Source: Clostridiaceae bacterium | Lineage (GTDB): Bacteria; Bacillota; Clostridia; Lachnospirales; Lachnospiraceae | Direction: 5' to 3' | Length of the DNA: 64,000 nucleotides | NCBI GenBank assembly: GCA_902363735.1 | Contig: CABJBA010000002.1 | Location: 248,001 to 312,000 of the forward strand | In this document: one piece after another, positions 45,030 to 54,246 of the stretch | Position numbering within the stretch: the first letter of the stretch is position 1 | Layout of the letters: each line of letters starts with the position of its first letter | The notes under the pieces: model-generated | The model's database searches: none | Told to the model about the DNA's origin: nothing | Seen by the model: the letters and a program-made list of their open reading frames with translations, nothing else | Translations under genes and position numbers: made by a program

Positions 45030-45901
45030 TGATGTCTGATATAAGAGCAGCATGGATTTTGGGAATATTGTTTATGGCTATGATTTTCCTTGTTCTGAAA
45101 CGGATACAGTGCGGTTCTTCTCTTTACAGGGAAAGTGCCGGAGACAGATCAGGGGAATGGGCCGTCAGCCAGACAACCGGAAATCAGGTAATCCAGGCTG
45201 ATTTTGTGGATGTATATAAAAACCATGCAGGTGTTATGGGTGTTCTGGCAGATGGAATCGGAAAAGAGAATACGGGAAAACTCTGTGCCCAGATGGCTGC
45301 TGATGCCCTTTTAGACGGTTTTGAGCCATATCATACCGTAAGCAATCCCCGGTATCTGTTCCGGACCGCTTTTTTTGAGGCCAACAGCCGCATACAGAAG
45401 ACCATAGGAAATCGGCGGGGAGGCGCCTGTCTGGGAGCTGTTTACACCGATGGTGCTATGCTTCATTATGGATTGGCGGGAAATATCCGGATTGCCTTGT
45501 TCCGGGGGGAAGAATTAATTCCATTAAGCAAAGGGCAGACCATGGATGTGCTGGCAGTCAATGCCTATGAAGAGGGGCGTCTGACCAAAAAAGAGACCAT
45601 ATGGAGCCTGGAAGAAACCAGAATCTGGAACTACCTGGGAAAAGACGGTTTCCGGGAAATAGAGCTGTGCGAGCAGCCGGTCCGGTTAAAGGCAGGGGAT
45701 GTGATCTTTCTGGCCAGCTGCGGAATTTTTGAAGAGCTGTCCTGGGCAGAAATTGAAGATGTTCTTACAGGAGAAATGACATTACAGGAAAAAGCAGACT
45801 GCCTGGTAATGGCGGCTGACCAAAAGCCGGGCCAGGATAAAGACAATGGAAGCGTGCTGCTTTTGAAAGCGGAGGTTTTAAATGAGAAGGATCAATTCTG
45901 A
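45026..45901 (+). CDS. Membrane PP2C-like phosphatase 1
   Basis: 291 residues. One membrane helix (about 8-26), then a PP2C-like domain: GVLADGIGKENTGKLCAQMA (the DGxG metal motif), GGACLGAVYTDGAMLHYGLAG, LKAGDVIFLASCGIFEEL. First residues MMM give three possible starts at 45026, 45029 and 45032; the first overlaps the FHA stop. Some metal-site aspartates look altered (for example ASCGIFEE instead of a TDG), so catalytic activity is uncertain. Proposed to reverse threonine phosphorylation read by the FHA proteins. Confidence 0.8.
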   Translation: MMMSDIRAAWILGILFMAMIFLVLKRIQCGSSLYRESAGDRSGEWAVSQTTGNQVIQADFVDVYKNHAGVMGVLADGIGKENTGKLCAQMAADALLDGFEPYHTVSNPRYLFRTAFFEANSRIQKTIGNRRGGACLGAVYTDGAMLHYGLAGNIRIALFRGEELIPLSKGQTMDVLAVNAYEEGRLTKKETIWSLEETRIWNYLGKDGFREIELCEQPVRLKAGDVIFLASCGIFEELSWAEIEDVLTGEMTLQEKADCLVMAADQKPGQDKDNGSVLLLKAEVLNEKDQF

Positions 45902-47591
45902 GTTCCAGACACGTTATATGTCGGAAGAAGGGCAGAAGTTATCGAACCGTGATTATTTCGGATATGTGGAGATGGATGATTTCGCCTGTTATGTGCTGGC
46001 GGACAGTCTGGATGGGGACCTGGAGGCAAACAGCGCTAAATGTGCTGTGGAAAGCCTGATTCGAAGCTTTACGGAACATCCCTCCATGGGGAAAAGAAAT
46101 ATCCTCCGTTTCATGCAGACGGCTCATAAAGAGCTTTTAAAAGAACACAAGGGGATGCGTCTGAAGGCCTCCGTCAACATGATTGTGACGGACTATAAAA
46201 AGATCCGGTACTGCTATGCGGGAAACAGCCGGTTTTATCTCATTCGCAACAACCGGTATCTGGTTCAGACTGCAGACCAGTCTTTGACTCAGAACATGCT
46301 GAGAGAAGAAAAGATTCCCCTTGATCAGGCAGCCGTTCACGAAGAGCGGAACAATCTGTACTCTTATCTGGGAGAACGGGGACAGCCGGATATTCAGATA
46401 TCCCCTAAAATCAAGGTGGAGGACGGTGATATTTTAGCCCAGCTCACCCGGGGGCTTTGGGAGCGGTGCAGCGATGAAGAACTGATGAACGCTGTCAAGG
46501 ATGTAAAGGAGCCTGGAGATATTCTGGACAGAGTGGAGGATGTCATTCTGGGCCAGCAGGAGGAGAAAGCCTGGGGAAGTATTGATAATTACTCCCTGGC
46601 AGTGACCTTTATTCAAAAGGTTTATCAGAATCCAAAGAAACGGCTTTCATTAAAACAGGTTCTGATGATTGTCATACCTGTCCTTCTGGTGGTGGGCGGT
46701 ATCAGCCTGGGATTTTATTTAAGGCACCGGAGTGTGAAGAACAAAGAGCAGAATCTTTTCCAGCATATGGACAGCGGAGAGACCTATCTTAGGTATGATA
46801 ATTACAAAAAGGCAGCTGAAGATTATGCAGAGGCAAAAAAACTGGCTAACAGCCTGAAGAAAAAGAAGGAGCTTTCAGAGGCAGACCAGTATTTAAAGCT
46901 GTCAGATCAGATATTACTGGCAGATGAAGCAATGATGGCAGGAGAATATAAGAAAGCACAGGAGCTTTATTTAGGAGCCAGGGAACTGTCAGTGCAGGCA
47001 GGAAATGTGGGAAAAAAGTACATTGACCAGCAGCTGGAACAGACCAGGGCATATATAGATGTGTATGATTTAATCAGGCTGGGAGAAGAAAAGGAAGCCT
47101 ACGGCGATATGGAGGGAGCAATTGCTTCTTACCGTCAGGCCAGAGATAAGGCGGCAGCCCTTTATTATGCAGCAGGAAAAGATGAAGCCTTAAACAAACA
47201 GGCATCTGCCGAACAGAAGGCAGAAACAGCGGATCAAAAGGAGAAGGCAGCCGAGGCGGCGGCCAAGAAAGAGGCACAGGAGGCTCAGGATAAAGAAGCA
47301 GCAGCGAAAAAGGAGTCCGAGGAGGCCCAGCTGGAGCTTGAAAACCAGCAGAAACTGAACGATCAGAAAAATGCCATTGATTTGGAAAACAAGGGAAATG
47401 AACTGCTGGCAGACGGGAAGTATGAAAGCGCCATTACTTATTACAGGACGGCCCAGTCCATTTATACCCGACTGGAGCTTTACCAACTGGCAGATGGAAT
47501 AAACGACAAGATTCGAGCGGCTAATGCCGGCATTACCGCAGAAGAAGCCTCTTTAAACCAACGCCAGGCAGAACCAGGAGATCACTTATGA
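45882..47591 (+). CDS. PP2C-like domain, membrane helix and TPR/coiled-coil protein
   Basis: 569 residues. Divergent PP2C-like domain 1-240 (YVLADSLDGDLEANSAKCAV; IRYCYAGNSRFYLIRNNRY; EDGDILAQLTRGLWE). One membrane helix about 262-283. Then TPR-like repeats (ETYLRYDNYKKAAEDYAEAK; GDMEGAIASYRQARDKAAA; LLADGKYESAITYYRTAQ) separated by a charged Ala/Glu/Lys-rich coiled coil (about 440-510). TPR side is outside if the PP2C side is cytosolic. Overlaps its neighbours at both ends (20 nt and ATGA). A paired phosphatase/scaffold unusual for known systems. Confidence 0.75.
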   Translation: MRRINSEFQTRYMSEEGQKLSNRDYFGYVEMDDFACYVLADSLDGDLEANSAKCAVESLIRSFTEHPSMGKRNILRFMQTAHKELLKEHKGMRLKASVNMIVTDYKKIRYCYAGNSRFYLIRNNRYLVQTADQSLTQNMLREEKIPLDQAAVHEERNNLYSYLGERGQPDIQISPKIKVEDGDILAQLTRGLWERCSDEELMNAVKDVKEPGDILDRVEDVILGQQEEKAWGSIDNYSLAVTFIQKVYQNPKKRLSLKQVLMIVIPVLLVVGGISLGFYLRHRSVKNKEQNLFQHMDSGETYLRYDNYKKAAEDYAEAKKLANSLKKKKELSEADQYLKLSDQILLADEAMMAGEYKKAQELYLGARELSVQAGNVGKKYIDQQLEQTRAYIDVYDLIRLGEEKEAYGDMEGAIASYRQARDKAAALYYAAGKDEALNKQASAEQKAETADQKEKAAEAAAKKEAQEAQDKEAAAKKESEEAQLELENQQKLNDQKNAIDLENKGNELLADGKYESAITYYRTAQSIYTRLELYQLADGINDKIRAANAGITAEEASLNQRQAEPGDHL

Positions 47592-50077
47592 GCCAATATA
47601 CTTATACCTTAAACCCGGGAGCAAAAGATCCGGCAGAGAAAAATACATACAGAAGAAGCCAGCTGGAGAAGATGACTACATTTCAGCTTCGTGAAATATG
47701 CAGAAAGGAACGGCTGGTATCATCAGATATTTCTCCCCTTGATAAAGAGGGCTTTATCCGTCTGATTATGCGTTTCAGAGGGCAGAAGGATTACCGCCAC
47801 ATTACAGAATTCTGTGAAGGGGGCCTGGAACGGCTCCAGATCCTGCTGGACTCCACTCCCATGGATGGGAAGACCGGAGAGGAAATACAGATACCGGCAA
47901 GCCTGGTTCTGTACATGGATATGGCTGTAGATGAGGTAGATGGTTACCAGGCCCAGGGAATGGGAACCTCTCTCTACGAGGGCAACTTACTTCTGGTGGA
48001 TGAGAATTATCAGATTCACACCTGCCTTTACTTAAAGGAGGACCAGGGAAACTATTGGATCTGCAAAGGAAAAGATGTTCCCATTGCAGAGCCCCGGAAG
48101 CATCAGTATTCCATCCTCTATTTTCCCGTAGAGCGGATTTCTGAACTGCTTTATGACCGGTATTACGGAAAAGACAGCGGACTGCCGGGCAGCCTGTTCT
48201 GTATTCAGATTCCTCTTCTGGATCTGGAACTTCGTCAGGCGGAGAAGAGCCAGCTCCCTCTGGTAATTGACTTTGGAAGCTGCAATACCACCATGGGAAT
48301 CTGCCTGCCTGACGGAAGTATAAACGTGGCCAGGTGCGGAAACGGCCATGTGATTCCAAGTATGATAGGGGTATCGGGAATTCACGGGGAAACAGTGGAA
48401 TATGTGTTTGGATATGATGCCACGGCTCTTAGCAGCAATTATCTGGATCAGGATATTCCTGTATTTTACGATATCAAACGGTGGATCAGTGATCCGGAGC
48501 GGAAGGAAAGCGTCATACTGGAAAATGGAGCCAAGGTCTTAGTATGCAGAAAAGATATGCTGAAGGCTTTCTTTTTGTATTTGATTGACATGGCGAGAAA
48601 GCAGTTTAAATGCTCCTTCCAGAATATCCAGATTCTGGCTCCTGTACGCCAGAAAGAGCGGTTTAGGGAGCTGTTTCAGGAACTGCTGCCGGAGGCAGAG
48701 GTGGACTGTACCCTGGATGAAGGAGTGGCTGTATTATTTTCCAGTATTGATCATCTGATCTCCAGCGGAAATTATGAGCAGGATCACTGGTATCATGCCC
48801 TGATCATTGACTGCGGAGGCGGAACAACGGATTTGACATCAGGAAGGTTCCGGATTCACAGCAGCCGGATTTCCTACAATGTGGATTTGGAAACCAGCTA
48901 TGAAAATGGGGATACCAACTTTGGCGGAAACAACCTGACCTATCGGATTATGCAGCTTTTGAAAATATGCATCAGCAGGCAGATTCAGTTCCATGGGCAG
49001 ACAGAGGCAGAGCTGTCCGGGCCGGGAAAAAACCCCTATGAACGGCTGGAGGAGCAGTACCGGCTTGCAGAAAAGGTTTTTCCTACCAGATTCAAAGAGT
49101 ATGCGGACCGTGGAAGAGAAATTTATTTTTATGTGAAAAATAACTATTATTATTTGTTTCAGCTTGCAGAGCAGATTAAGAAATCATTTTTCCAGTCAAG
49201 TTTTCAGTATGAGCTTTGTATCAGCACGGAAAAAATGGCTGAAGAGGAACGAAAGCAGCATTTGTTTTTAGATAAATGGAAACTGTCGGTAATGGAAGGC
49301 GGGCATTTGAAACGGCTGGAGAAAAAGATATCCTTTCCCCTTTATCTCCACCAGATAGAGGAAATTCTAAGGCCTGATATATACCAGGTCATGGAGCGGT
49401 TTTTAAAGCATAAGTTTCAGACCGGAGAGCTTTCCAATTATGAGATGATCAAGCTGACCGGACAATCCTGTAAGTCCAGGCTGTTTGAAGAGGCCTTAAA
49501 AGAATATGTGCCTGGAGTGCTGATTCAGAGAAGCAGCAGCGAAGCCAGGGAAACAGAGCTTAAGATGTGCTGTCTGGAAGGGGCTCTTTCCTACTTCTTT
49601 AACCGGAAACTGGGGTATATGAATGTGAGCCAGAGTTATCAGGTGGGAGCATTGCCTTATGAAATCATGTCTTATACCCATGAAGGAAAAGCTAAGACCC
49701 TGGTACGCAGTCTGGACAGAGAGGGGCATATCGGTTATATTTCCCGGTTTATGATTGGAAAGCAGCTGGATATCCATTTGCTTGATGTATCAGGAAAAGA
49801 ATTAAAAACCTCTTATTTTACCTGTGATAGGAAGGACTTTGAACGGACCACTCAGCAGGAAATCAATACCCAGTACGCAGGAACGGTGATTCAGGAGGAG
49901 ATAGATATCATTCAGGAAGGAGAAATGAAGTTTTTTGTATGGGTTTCCAGAAAGCACTGGGGATTTGTCGTACTTCCTGTTATGAGAGAAAAAGAACTGC
50001 TTTACAAAGGAAAAGAAACATTCTTTGCCTTTGAAGATGATACCTGGGAAGAAAACTTTTTTAATGGGAGGAAGTAG
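47588..50077 (+). CDS. Hsp70/actin-like ATPase
   Basis: 829 residues. About 220 N-terminal residues of unknown fold precede an actin-like ATPase domain with phosphate-1 motif VIDFGSCNTTMGICLP (about 225) and phosphate-2 motif IIDCGGGTTDLTSGRF (about 404), plus an adenosine-like LTGQSCKSRLFEEALKEYVP (about 625). No canonical Hsp70 substrate domain is evident; the C-terminus is beta-rich. Resembles diverged Hsp70-family proteins such as those beside SrfB-type genes. Together with the J-domain protein it may fold, assemble or recycle the sheath. ATGA overlap with the preceding gene. Confidence 0.75.
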   Translation: MSQYTYTLNPGAKDPAEKNTYRRSQLEKMTTFQLREICRKERLVSSDISPLDKEGFIRLIMRFRGQKDYRHITEFCEGGLERLQILLDSTPMDGKTGEEIQIPASLVLYMDMAVDEVDGYQAQGMGTSLYEGNLLLVDENYQIHTCLYLKEDQGNYWICKGKDVPIAEPRKHQYSILYFPVERISELLYDRYYGKDSGLPGSLFCIQIPLLDLELRQAEKSQLPLVIDFGSCNTTMGICLPDGSINVARCGNGHVIPSMIGVSGIHGETVEYVFGYDATALSSNYLDQDIPVFYDIKRWISDPERKESVILENGAKVLVCRKDMLKAFFLYLIDMARKQFKCSFQNIQILAPVRQKERFRELFQELLPEAEVDCTLDEGVAVLFSSIDHLISSGNYEQDHWYHALIIDCGGGTTDLTSGRFRIHSSRISYNVDLETSYENGDTNFGGNNLTYRIMQLLKICISRQIQFHGQTEAELSGPGKNPYERLEEQYRLAEKVFPTRFKEYADRGREIYFYVKNNYYYLFQLAEQIKKSFFQSSFQYELCISTEKMAEEERKQHLFLDKWKLSVMEGGHLKRLEKKISFPLYLHQIEEILRPDIYQVMERFLKHKFQTGELSNYEMIKLTGQSCKSRLFEEALKEYVPGVLIQRSSSEARETELKMCCLEGALSYFFNRKLGYMNVSQSYQVGALPYEIMSYTHEGKAKTLVRSLDREGHIGYISRFMIGKQLDIHLLDVSGKELKTSYFTCDRKDFERTTQQEINTQYAGTVIQEEIDIIQEGEMKFFVWVSRKHWGFVVLPVMREKELLYKGKETFFAFEDDTWEENFFNGRK

Positions 50078-50082
50078 GCAGG

Positions 50083-51372
50083 ATGGCTGGCAGTGAAGAG
50101 ATGAAAGACATGATACGGGAAGAAATCCGTTCCATCACCAGCCTGGAAGAGCGGGTCGCTTTTAAGGATTTGATGGAGGGGGTATTCTTATCCCTTTATG
50201 AAGCCAATGAAAAGATGTACCAGGAACTGGAGCAGCGGGTTATGGATGATCTGGCTTATGATATAAATCTGTATCTGATCCGGACCGGACTGGTGGAAAA
50301 GGCCTATTTAGACCAGTCAGACCGGCTGATGAGCGCCATGTGTCCGGAGGATTTACAGGAGCATTCCTATAAAATATCAGAAATAAAGGAGTCAATCGCA
50401 ACAAAGGGGGAATTTCGGATTGCCACAGTATTTCTGCAGTGTGATGCAATGGAAATTCAAAAGATATTTGACCGGCAGAAGACGTTTTCAGGCATTTTAA
50501 AGGCAGAGGGGGAGTATCCGGTATCTGTAAGCCTGAAAAAATGCACCCGGTATTTAGATAAAATAGAGCATTTGTATCATTTGTTCATGAAAAACGGGAT
50601 TCCTTGGAAAACGGTAAATGCTCCGTATTTATTTAAAATGGCAGATGTTTGTATTACCGGACTGCCTCAGGAGGCGGTGGAAGGGACCACGGTCACTGAT
50701 TTGAGAACGGATTTCGGAGAATATAATGAGCTGGTGCATTATGATATGATTCCGATCTGGAATGTTGGGCATTTAAAGCTGGACAGCATTGGTTTTCCCA
50801 TACCCTGCGAAGATCATAAAAATTATGAACATATCATGTCCATTAAAAATTATGGAACAGAACACGTTTATCTGGTGGATGAGCAGGCCGGTATCCGTCA
50901 CGTCCGGCAGAGCGGGGAAAAGCTGCTGGTAACGGGAGAGGTTTCCAGTGTAAAGAAATGGGATGTCTTTGTCATAAGAGGGGGAAACGGCAGTAAGCTG
51001 GACCGGCATACCTATCCGATTATGGAAAACTTGAGAAAAGACAGTTTTTCAGAACGGTTCCGTCAGCGGACAAATCAGGGAGTGAAGACCAAGGCAGAGC
51101 TGGAGCGCTTTATCCGGGGATTTGGGCTGGATCACATGATTGAATACCAGGACTGCCATTTGACGGAGATTGGTGAGAGCCGGATTGAGACTTACTCCAT
51201 GAACTTTTTCATGAAAGATGAAATTCGGGATGGCAGCAAAGGAAAGGCGCTGGTTCTGCTCTTTCAGGCAAAAGGAAGTGAAAGCTGGATTCTCCGGGAC
51301 CTTGCCAGTTTTATTGCCTCGGAAGTGCAGGAGCTTTATCCGGAATATTGGTGCGGAGGGAAACTGGTATGA
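50083..51372 (+). CDS. Unrecognised protein, candidate baseplate component
   Basis: 429 residues, no recognised family. Helical N-terminus (about 1-180: ITSLEERVAFKDLMEGVF, a four-cysteine-poor helical block), then a mixed region with FGEYNELVHYDMIPIWNV and LDSIGFPIPCEDHKNYEHIM, a pattern seen once more in DEQAGIRHV. No signal peptide or membrane helix. Placed between the Hsp70-like gene and two likely baseplate genes, all with tight spacing (5 nt and ATGA overlap), so it probably is a structural or assembly part. The direct sequence evidence for baseplate function is nil. Confidence 0.6.
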   Translation: MAGSEEMKDMIREEIRSITSLEERVAFKDLMEGVFLSLYEANEKMYQELEQRVMDDLAYDINLYLIRTGLVEKAYLDQSDRLMSAMCPEDLQEHSYKISEIKESIATKGEFRIATVFLQCDAMEIQKIFDRQKTFSGILKAEGEYPVSVSLKKCTRYLDKIEHLYHLFMKNGIPWKTVNAPYLFKMADVCITGLPQEAVEGTTVTDLRTDFGEYNELVHYDMIPIWNVGHLKLDSIGFPIPCEDHKNYEHIMSIKNYGTEHVYLVDEQAGIRHVRQSGEKLLVTGEVSSVKKWDVFVIRGGNGSKLDRHTYPIMENLRKDSFSERFRQRTNQGVKTKAELERFIRGFGLDHMIEYQDCHLTEIGESRIETYSMNFFMKDEIRDGSKGKALVLLFQAKGSESWILRDLASFIASEVQELYPEYWCGGKLV

Positions 51373-52064
51373 ATTATCTGTGGGAAACTCTGCTTCAGGC
51401 AAAGAACCAGGGATTAAAGGGCAGCGAGATCCGCTATGAACCGGCTGAACGCTACAGCGCCTATATAGAGGTGTCCGGGGCCTGTTTAAATCAGGAGTAT
51501 TTGGAGCCGGGAGGTGCCGTTGAGATAAATCTCTATTATCGTTTCTTTGATATATTTAAAGATCTGTTTCCACCGGACCCCGGAGAGTTTCCAAAGCTGC
51601 GGGAAAATCTCACAAATCTGATTTTGCATCAGCTGGCGGAAAATGATCTTCGGTCCGGTATGACCAAAGAGGAATACTATAAAAAGATGCTGTATCAGGA
51701 TATTCAGAATGGCTCATTTGGGGCAACGGTAAAAGAAAATTTTAAGCTGTTTTGCCGGGGGGAGAGGGAAATCATCTTAAGCTGCCTTTTGCGTCAGTAT
51801 GAGACAGGCAGTTCTTTGGATATTTTTCTGGATATGATGCAGTCATTAATAAAAAACAATATTGTCTATCAGAATAACTACAATTCTCTTGAGCTGCTGG
51901 TTTTTATCGGGCAGAAAAAGAGAGAAACACTGGAATTAAAGATGGATTTTCTCATCCGGATGTTTGTGGATATTCCCTATCATGTGGAGCTGTTTTATGA
52001 GCATCATTTTGGAATCATTGGAATGGAAGAGGCCATGGTAATTGGCGAGACTATTTTATGTTAA
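51369..52064 (+). CDS. Unrecognised protein, candidate baseplate component
   Basis: 231 residues from ATG 51369 (ATGA overlap with the previous gene; the frame start at 51348 is not needed). An N-terminal beta-like region (YSAYIEVSGACLNQEYLEPGG, EINLYYRFFDIFKDLF) leads into an all-helical remainder (NLTNLILHQLAENDLRSGM; DIFLDMMQSLIKNNIVYQN; FLIRMFVDIPYHVELFYEHH). Soluble. Co-translated with flanking genes. I do not recognise the family. Confidence 0.6.
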   Translation: MNYLWETLLQAKNQGLKGSEIRYEPAERYSAYIEVSGACLNQEYLEPGGAVEINLYYRFFDIFKDLFPPDPGEFPKLRENLTNLILHQLAENDLRSGMTKEEYYKKMLYQDIQNGSFGATVKENFKLFCRGEREIILSCLLRQYETGSSLDIFLDMMQSLIKNNIVYQNNYNSLELLVFIGQKKRETLELKMDFLIRMFVDIPYHVELFYEHHFGIIGMEEAMVIGETILC

Positions 52065-52076
52065 GAGGTGAACCTT

Positions 52077-52853
52077 ATGTTTCAGTATGTGTATCCCCAG
52101 TTTCAGTTTAAATCACTGCTTCGGGGGGAGATGTTAGAACAGCTGAGAGACTACTCCAAGTATTATCTCCAGCTTTCTTTTTCAGGGTTTGCTGAAGGGG
52201 TTGTCAGCGGCTGCGAACTGTCCTGGGATAACGGGAAACTAACTGTTGGGCCTGGGATGGTATACCGCGGGGGACATCTGTATTTTATGAAGGATCCGTA
52301 TTCCCTGGAGTGTGAGCCGGACAACCGGAGACGGTATTTGAAGCTTCAGTTCCTGACGGAGATGAAGGAACCGAGACAGGTAAGCGGAAATACACGGATT
52401 GTTCTGGCTCATGAAGAGCCGGACCCGGCCTGTGAAATGGAACTGTGCCGCTTCTGCCTTCAGGAAGGGGCAAGACTTCGGGATAAGCATGAAAATTTTG
52501 AAGACTTTTCTACGGAATTTGATACCATTAATCTCATTTATGCCCCCTATGCAGGTGGGGGAAAGAGTACGCTGAACTCTATGATATTAAAGCAGTTTGC
52601 AAGGGAGACCTTTCAGAATAAAACGAAGGACCCTTATGATGTGAGCTTTTCCATGAATGTTCTTGCCAATAAAGGGGTGATAGAGGCGGAGTGTATATTG
52701 GAGTATTTGAAGGTGAAGCTGGACGGGGAAGTGCGGGATCAGAGCGGATATGGAATGTACCGGGGGCTTTTGAAGGTGCTTCGGGAGCAGGAACAGGGCG
52801 GCGGAAGGCAGGATAAGGAGTATCAGGGGAGAAGGGGTGTTATGCTGCTTTAA
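52077..52853 (+). CDS. Phage-fibre/TssK-like adaptor candidate
   Basis: 258 residues; GAGGTG at 52065-52070 selects ATG 52077 over GTG 52068. The N-terminus GEMLEQLRDYSKYYLQLSFSG, then GVVSGCELSWDNGKLTVGPG and MVYRGGHLYFM, follows the phage tail-fibre/baseplate pattern in which a strand-rich domain starts with a G-S-G-x-E and ends with G-x-V-x-x-G-x-L. TssK shell domains look similar. The C-terminal half is helical. It is the last gene before the AT-rich interruption. A role linking baseplate to membrane or receptor is inferred. Confidence 0.55.
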   Translation: MFQYVYPQFQFKSLLRGEMLEQLRDYSKYYLQLSFSGFAEGVVSGCELSWDNGKLTVGPGMVYRGGHLYFMKDPYSLECEPDNRRRYLKLQFLTEMKEPRQVSGNTRIVLAHEEPDPACEMELCRFCLQEGARLRDKHENFEDFSTEFDTINLIYAPYAGGGKSTLNSMILKQFARETFQNKTKDPYDVSFSMNVLANKGVIEAECILEYLKVKLDGEVRDQSGYGMYRGLLKVLREQEQGGGRQDKEYQGRRGVMLL

Positions 52854-52868
52854 ATATATTTAAAGCAG
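52845..52868. repeat. Perfect 24-bp palindrome over the stop codon of the adaptor gene
   Basis: CTGCTTTAAATA followed by TATTTAAAGCAG. The TAA stop (52851-52853) lies inside it. No T-run follows. It marks the entry to an AT-rich segment with a codon use unlike that of the neighbours. Confidence 0.7.
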
Positions 52869-53008
52869 TGGGATTATTAAAGAGGAAGAACATTCATCTG
52901 GACACGCTATAATCCCAGGAAAAAGGAGAGAAAACTGATCCTGGATGTGCCATGTTTTGAATTCAATTATTTTATATGGTGTAGAACTACTGAGGAGGAA
53001 AGACAAAT

Positions 53009-53512
53009 TTGCATACTTTTAGAGGAATCATCAAGTTTCTGATTATTACTGGTTTAGGAATTATTTTATTAGGATATTTAATATCTACACAATTTTGGAA
53101 GGATTTTAAAGAGCCTGTGCAATTATCTCATGTTTCAGAAATGAAAACAGGAACAATTGTTGAGTTTACAACAGAGCTAGAAAATACAGGATTTCAATTA
53201 TATTACTCAGACGGAACACCATCTTATTATTTTTATCAAGGTTTTCTTAATGAAGATATGGTTATGGTATTGATACATAAAAATTATTTGCATCAAATTA
53301 CCAAGAAAGATACTGACCAGTATTCTGTGATAGGAAAGGTTCTCGAACCGGATAAAGAAGCTGTTGAATATTTTGGAAAAGATATGTTATATGTGGAGCT
53401 ATTGCGTGAAGGTTACAAAGGAGATACCATAAAATTACTTTTATTCTCTCTGTTTTTAATTGGAATTGGGTCTATTATACCGATCTTTTTAATACAACAA
53501 AAGAAAAAATAG
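53009..53512 (+). CDS. Small AT-rich two-helix membrane protein (unknown)
   Basis: 167 residues from TTG 53009 with AGGAGG ten bases upstream. Membrane helices at about 9-27 and 142-162 enclose a ~110-residue soluble domain (VSEMKTGTIVEFTTELENTG; SYYFYQGFLNEDMVMVLIH; YSVIGKVLEPDKEAVEYFG). Base composition is clearly lower in G+C than in the flanking genes, with ATA and AAT codons, a sign of transfer. Topology (two helices, outside or inside loop) fits a small immunity or accessory protein, but no family is recognised. Its gap of ~155 nt upstream and ~108 nt downstream breaks an otherwise tight operon. Confidence 0.72.
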   Translation: MHTFRGIIKFLIITGLGIILLGYLISTQFWKDFKEPVQLSHVSEMKTGTIVEFTTELENTGFQLYYSDGTPSYYFYQGFLNEDMVMVLIHKNYLHQITKKDTDQYSVIGKVLEPDKEAVEYFGKDMLYVELLREGYKGDTIKLLLFSLFLIGIGSIIPIFLIQQKKK

Positions 53513-53620
53513 TGAGTTCTTGTACATCTCTATAATAATTAGCTGTTTCTGGAATATTTGAGGGTGATGTTGGACGAAGAGTATAGGGCAGGGCAGCCAT
53601 AAATAAGGAGGACCGATCGT

Positions 53621-54232
53621 ATGTATTCAGATGAAAAAATAGCAATGCTTGAGCGGTATAGAAGACAGACTTTGCGTGCAGAGGAAGCGGAACGTGAAGA
53701 GGCGGCTTTGGCCCGGGAAGAGCTTTTGACCCTGGAAGAAGCAATTGCAGGGATTAAAAAGAGAGTATTAAAGCTTCATACAGGTGAAACCTTGGAATTT
53801 GAGAATAGAGTTTATTTTGAAGAAAACATCCCAGTGCCTATTTTTAAAAACTTTTATCAGGCATCAGAAGAAGGGGAGGAATCAGCAGTATTTGTCAACC
53901 ATGACCATGAGCTGAGCCAGACTGTTTTATGGCTGAGAGAAAATATCCGCACAATTACCATGGACCAGTGGGCCAATCTGCTGGTAAATGGGATGGCAAG
54001 AAATAATTTATTTGCCAGAGTTTTAAAAAAGAAGCAGCTGGAAAATATGGAATACCTCTGTTATGAAGTCCCCAGCGGAAAAGGCTGGATTTATAATGTG
54101 ATGTTTCGCATGAAAGGAAAAGATAAACGCTTTACAGGTACTTTTAACTGTATGAAGAAAGAAAAGGACACTTATGGCATTGTTCTGGAAGCCTTGGTCT
54201 GGCACATGGATCAGTGGTTTGGAACACAGTAA
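53621..54232 (+). CDS. Unrecognised soluble protein with N-terminal coiled coil
   Basis: 203 residues behind AAGGAGG. N-terminus 1-60 is a highly charged helix rich in Glu/Arg (LRAEEAEREEAALAREELLT). The C-terminal domain (about 65-203) ends in a beta-rich stretch, WIYNVMFRMKGKDKRFTGTF, and DTYGIVLEALVWHMDQWF. Its length and layout recall small DUF1795/Eag-type spike or effector chaperones, but only loosely. It lies directly before the first VgrG, the usual position for a chaperone or adaptor of the spike. Confidence 0.6.
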   Translation: MYSDEKIAMLERYRRQTLRAEEAEREEAALAREELLTLEEAIAGIKKRVLKLHTGETLEFENRVYFEENIPVPIFKNFYQASEEGEESAVFVNHDHELSQTVLWLRENIRTITMDQWANLLVNGMARNNLFARVLKKKQLENMEYLCYEVPSGKGWIYNVMFRMKGKDKRFTGTFNCMKKEKDTYGIVLEALVWHMDQWFGTQ

Positions 54233-54246
54233 AGGGGGCGGAGTCA

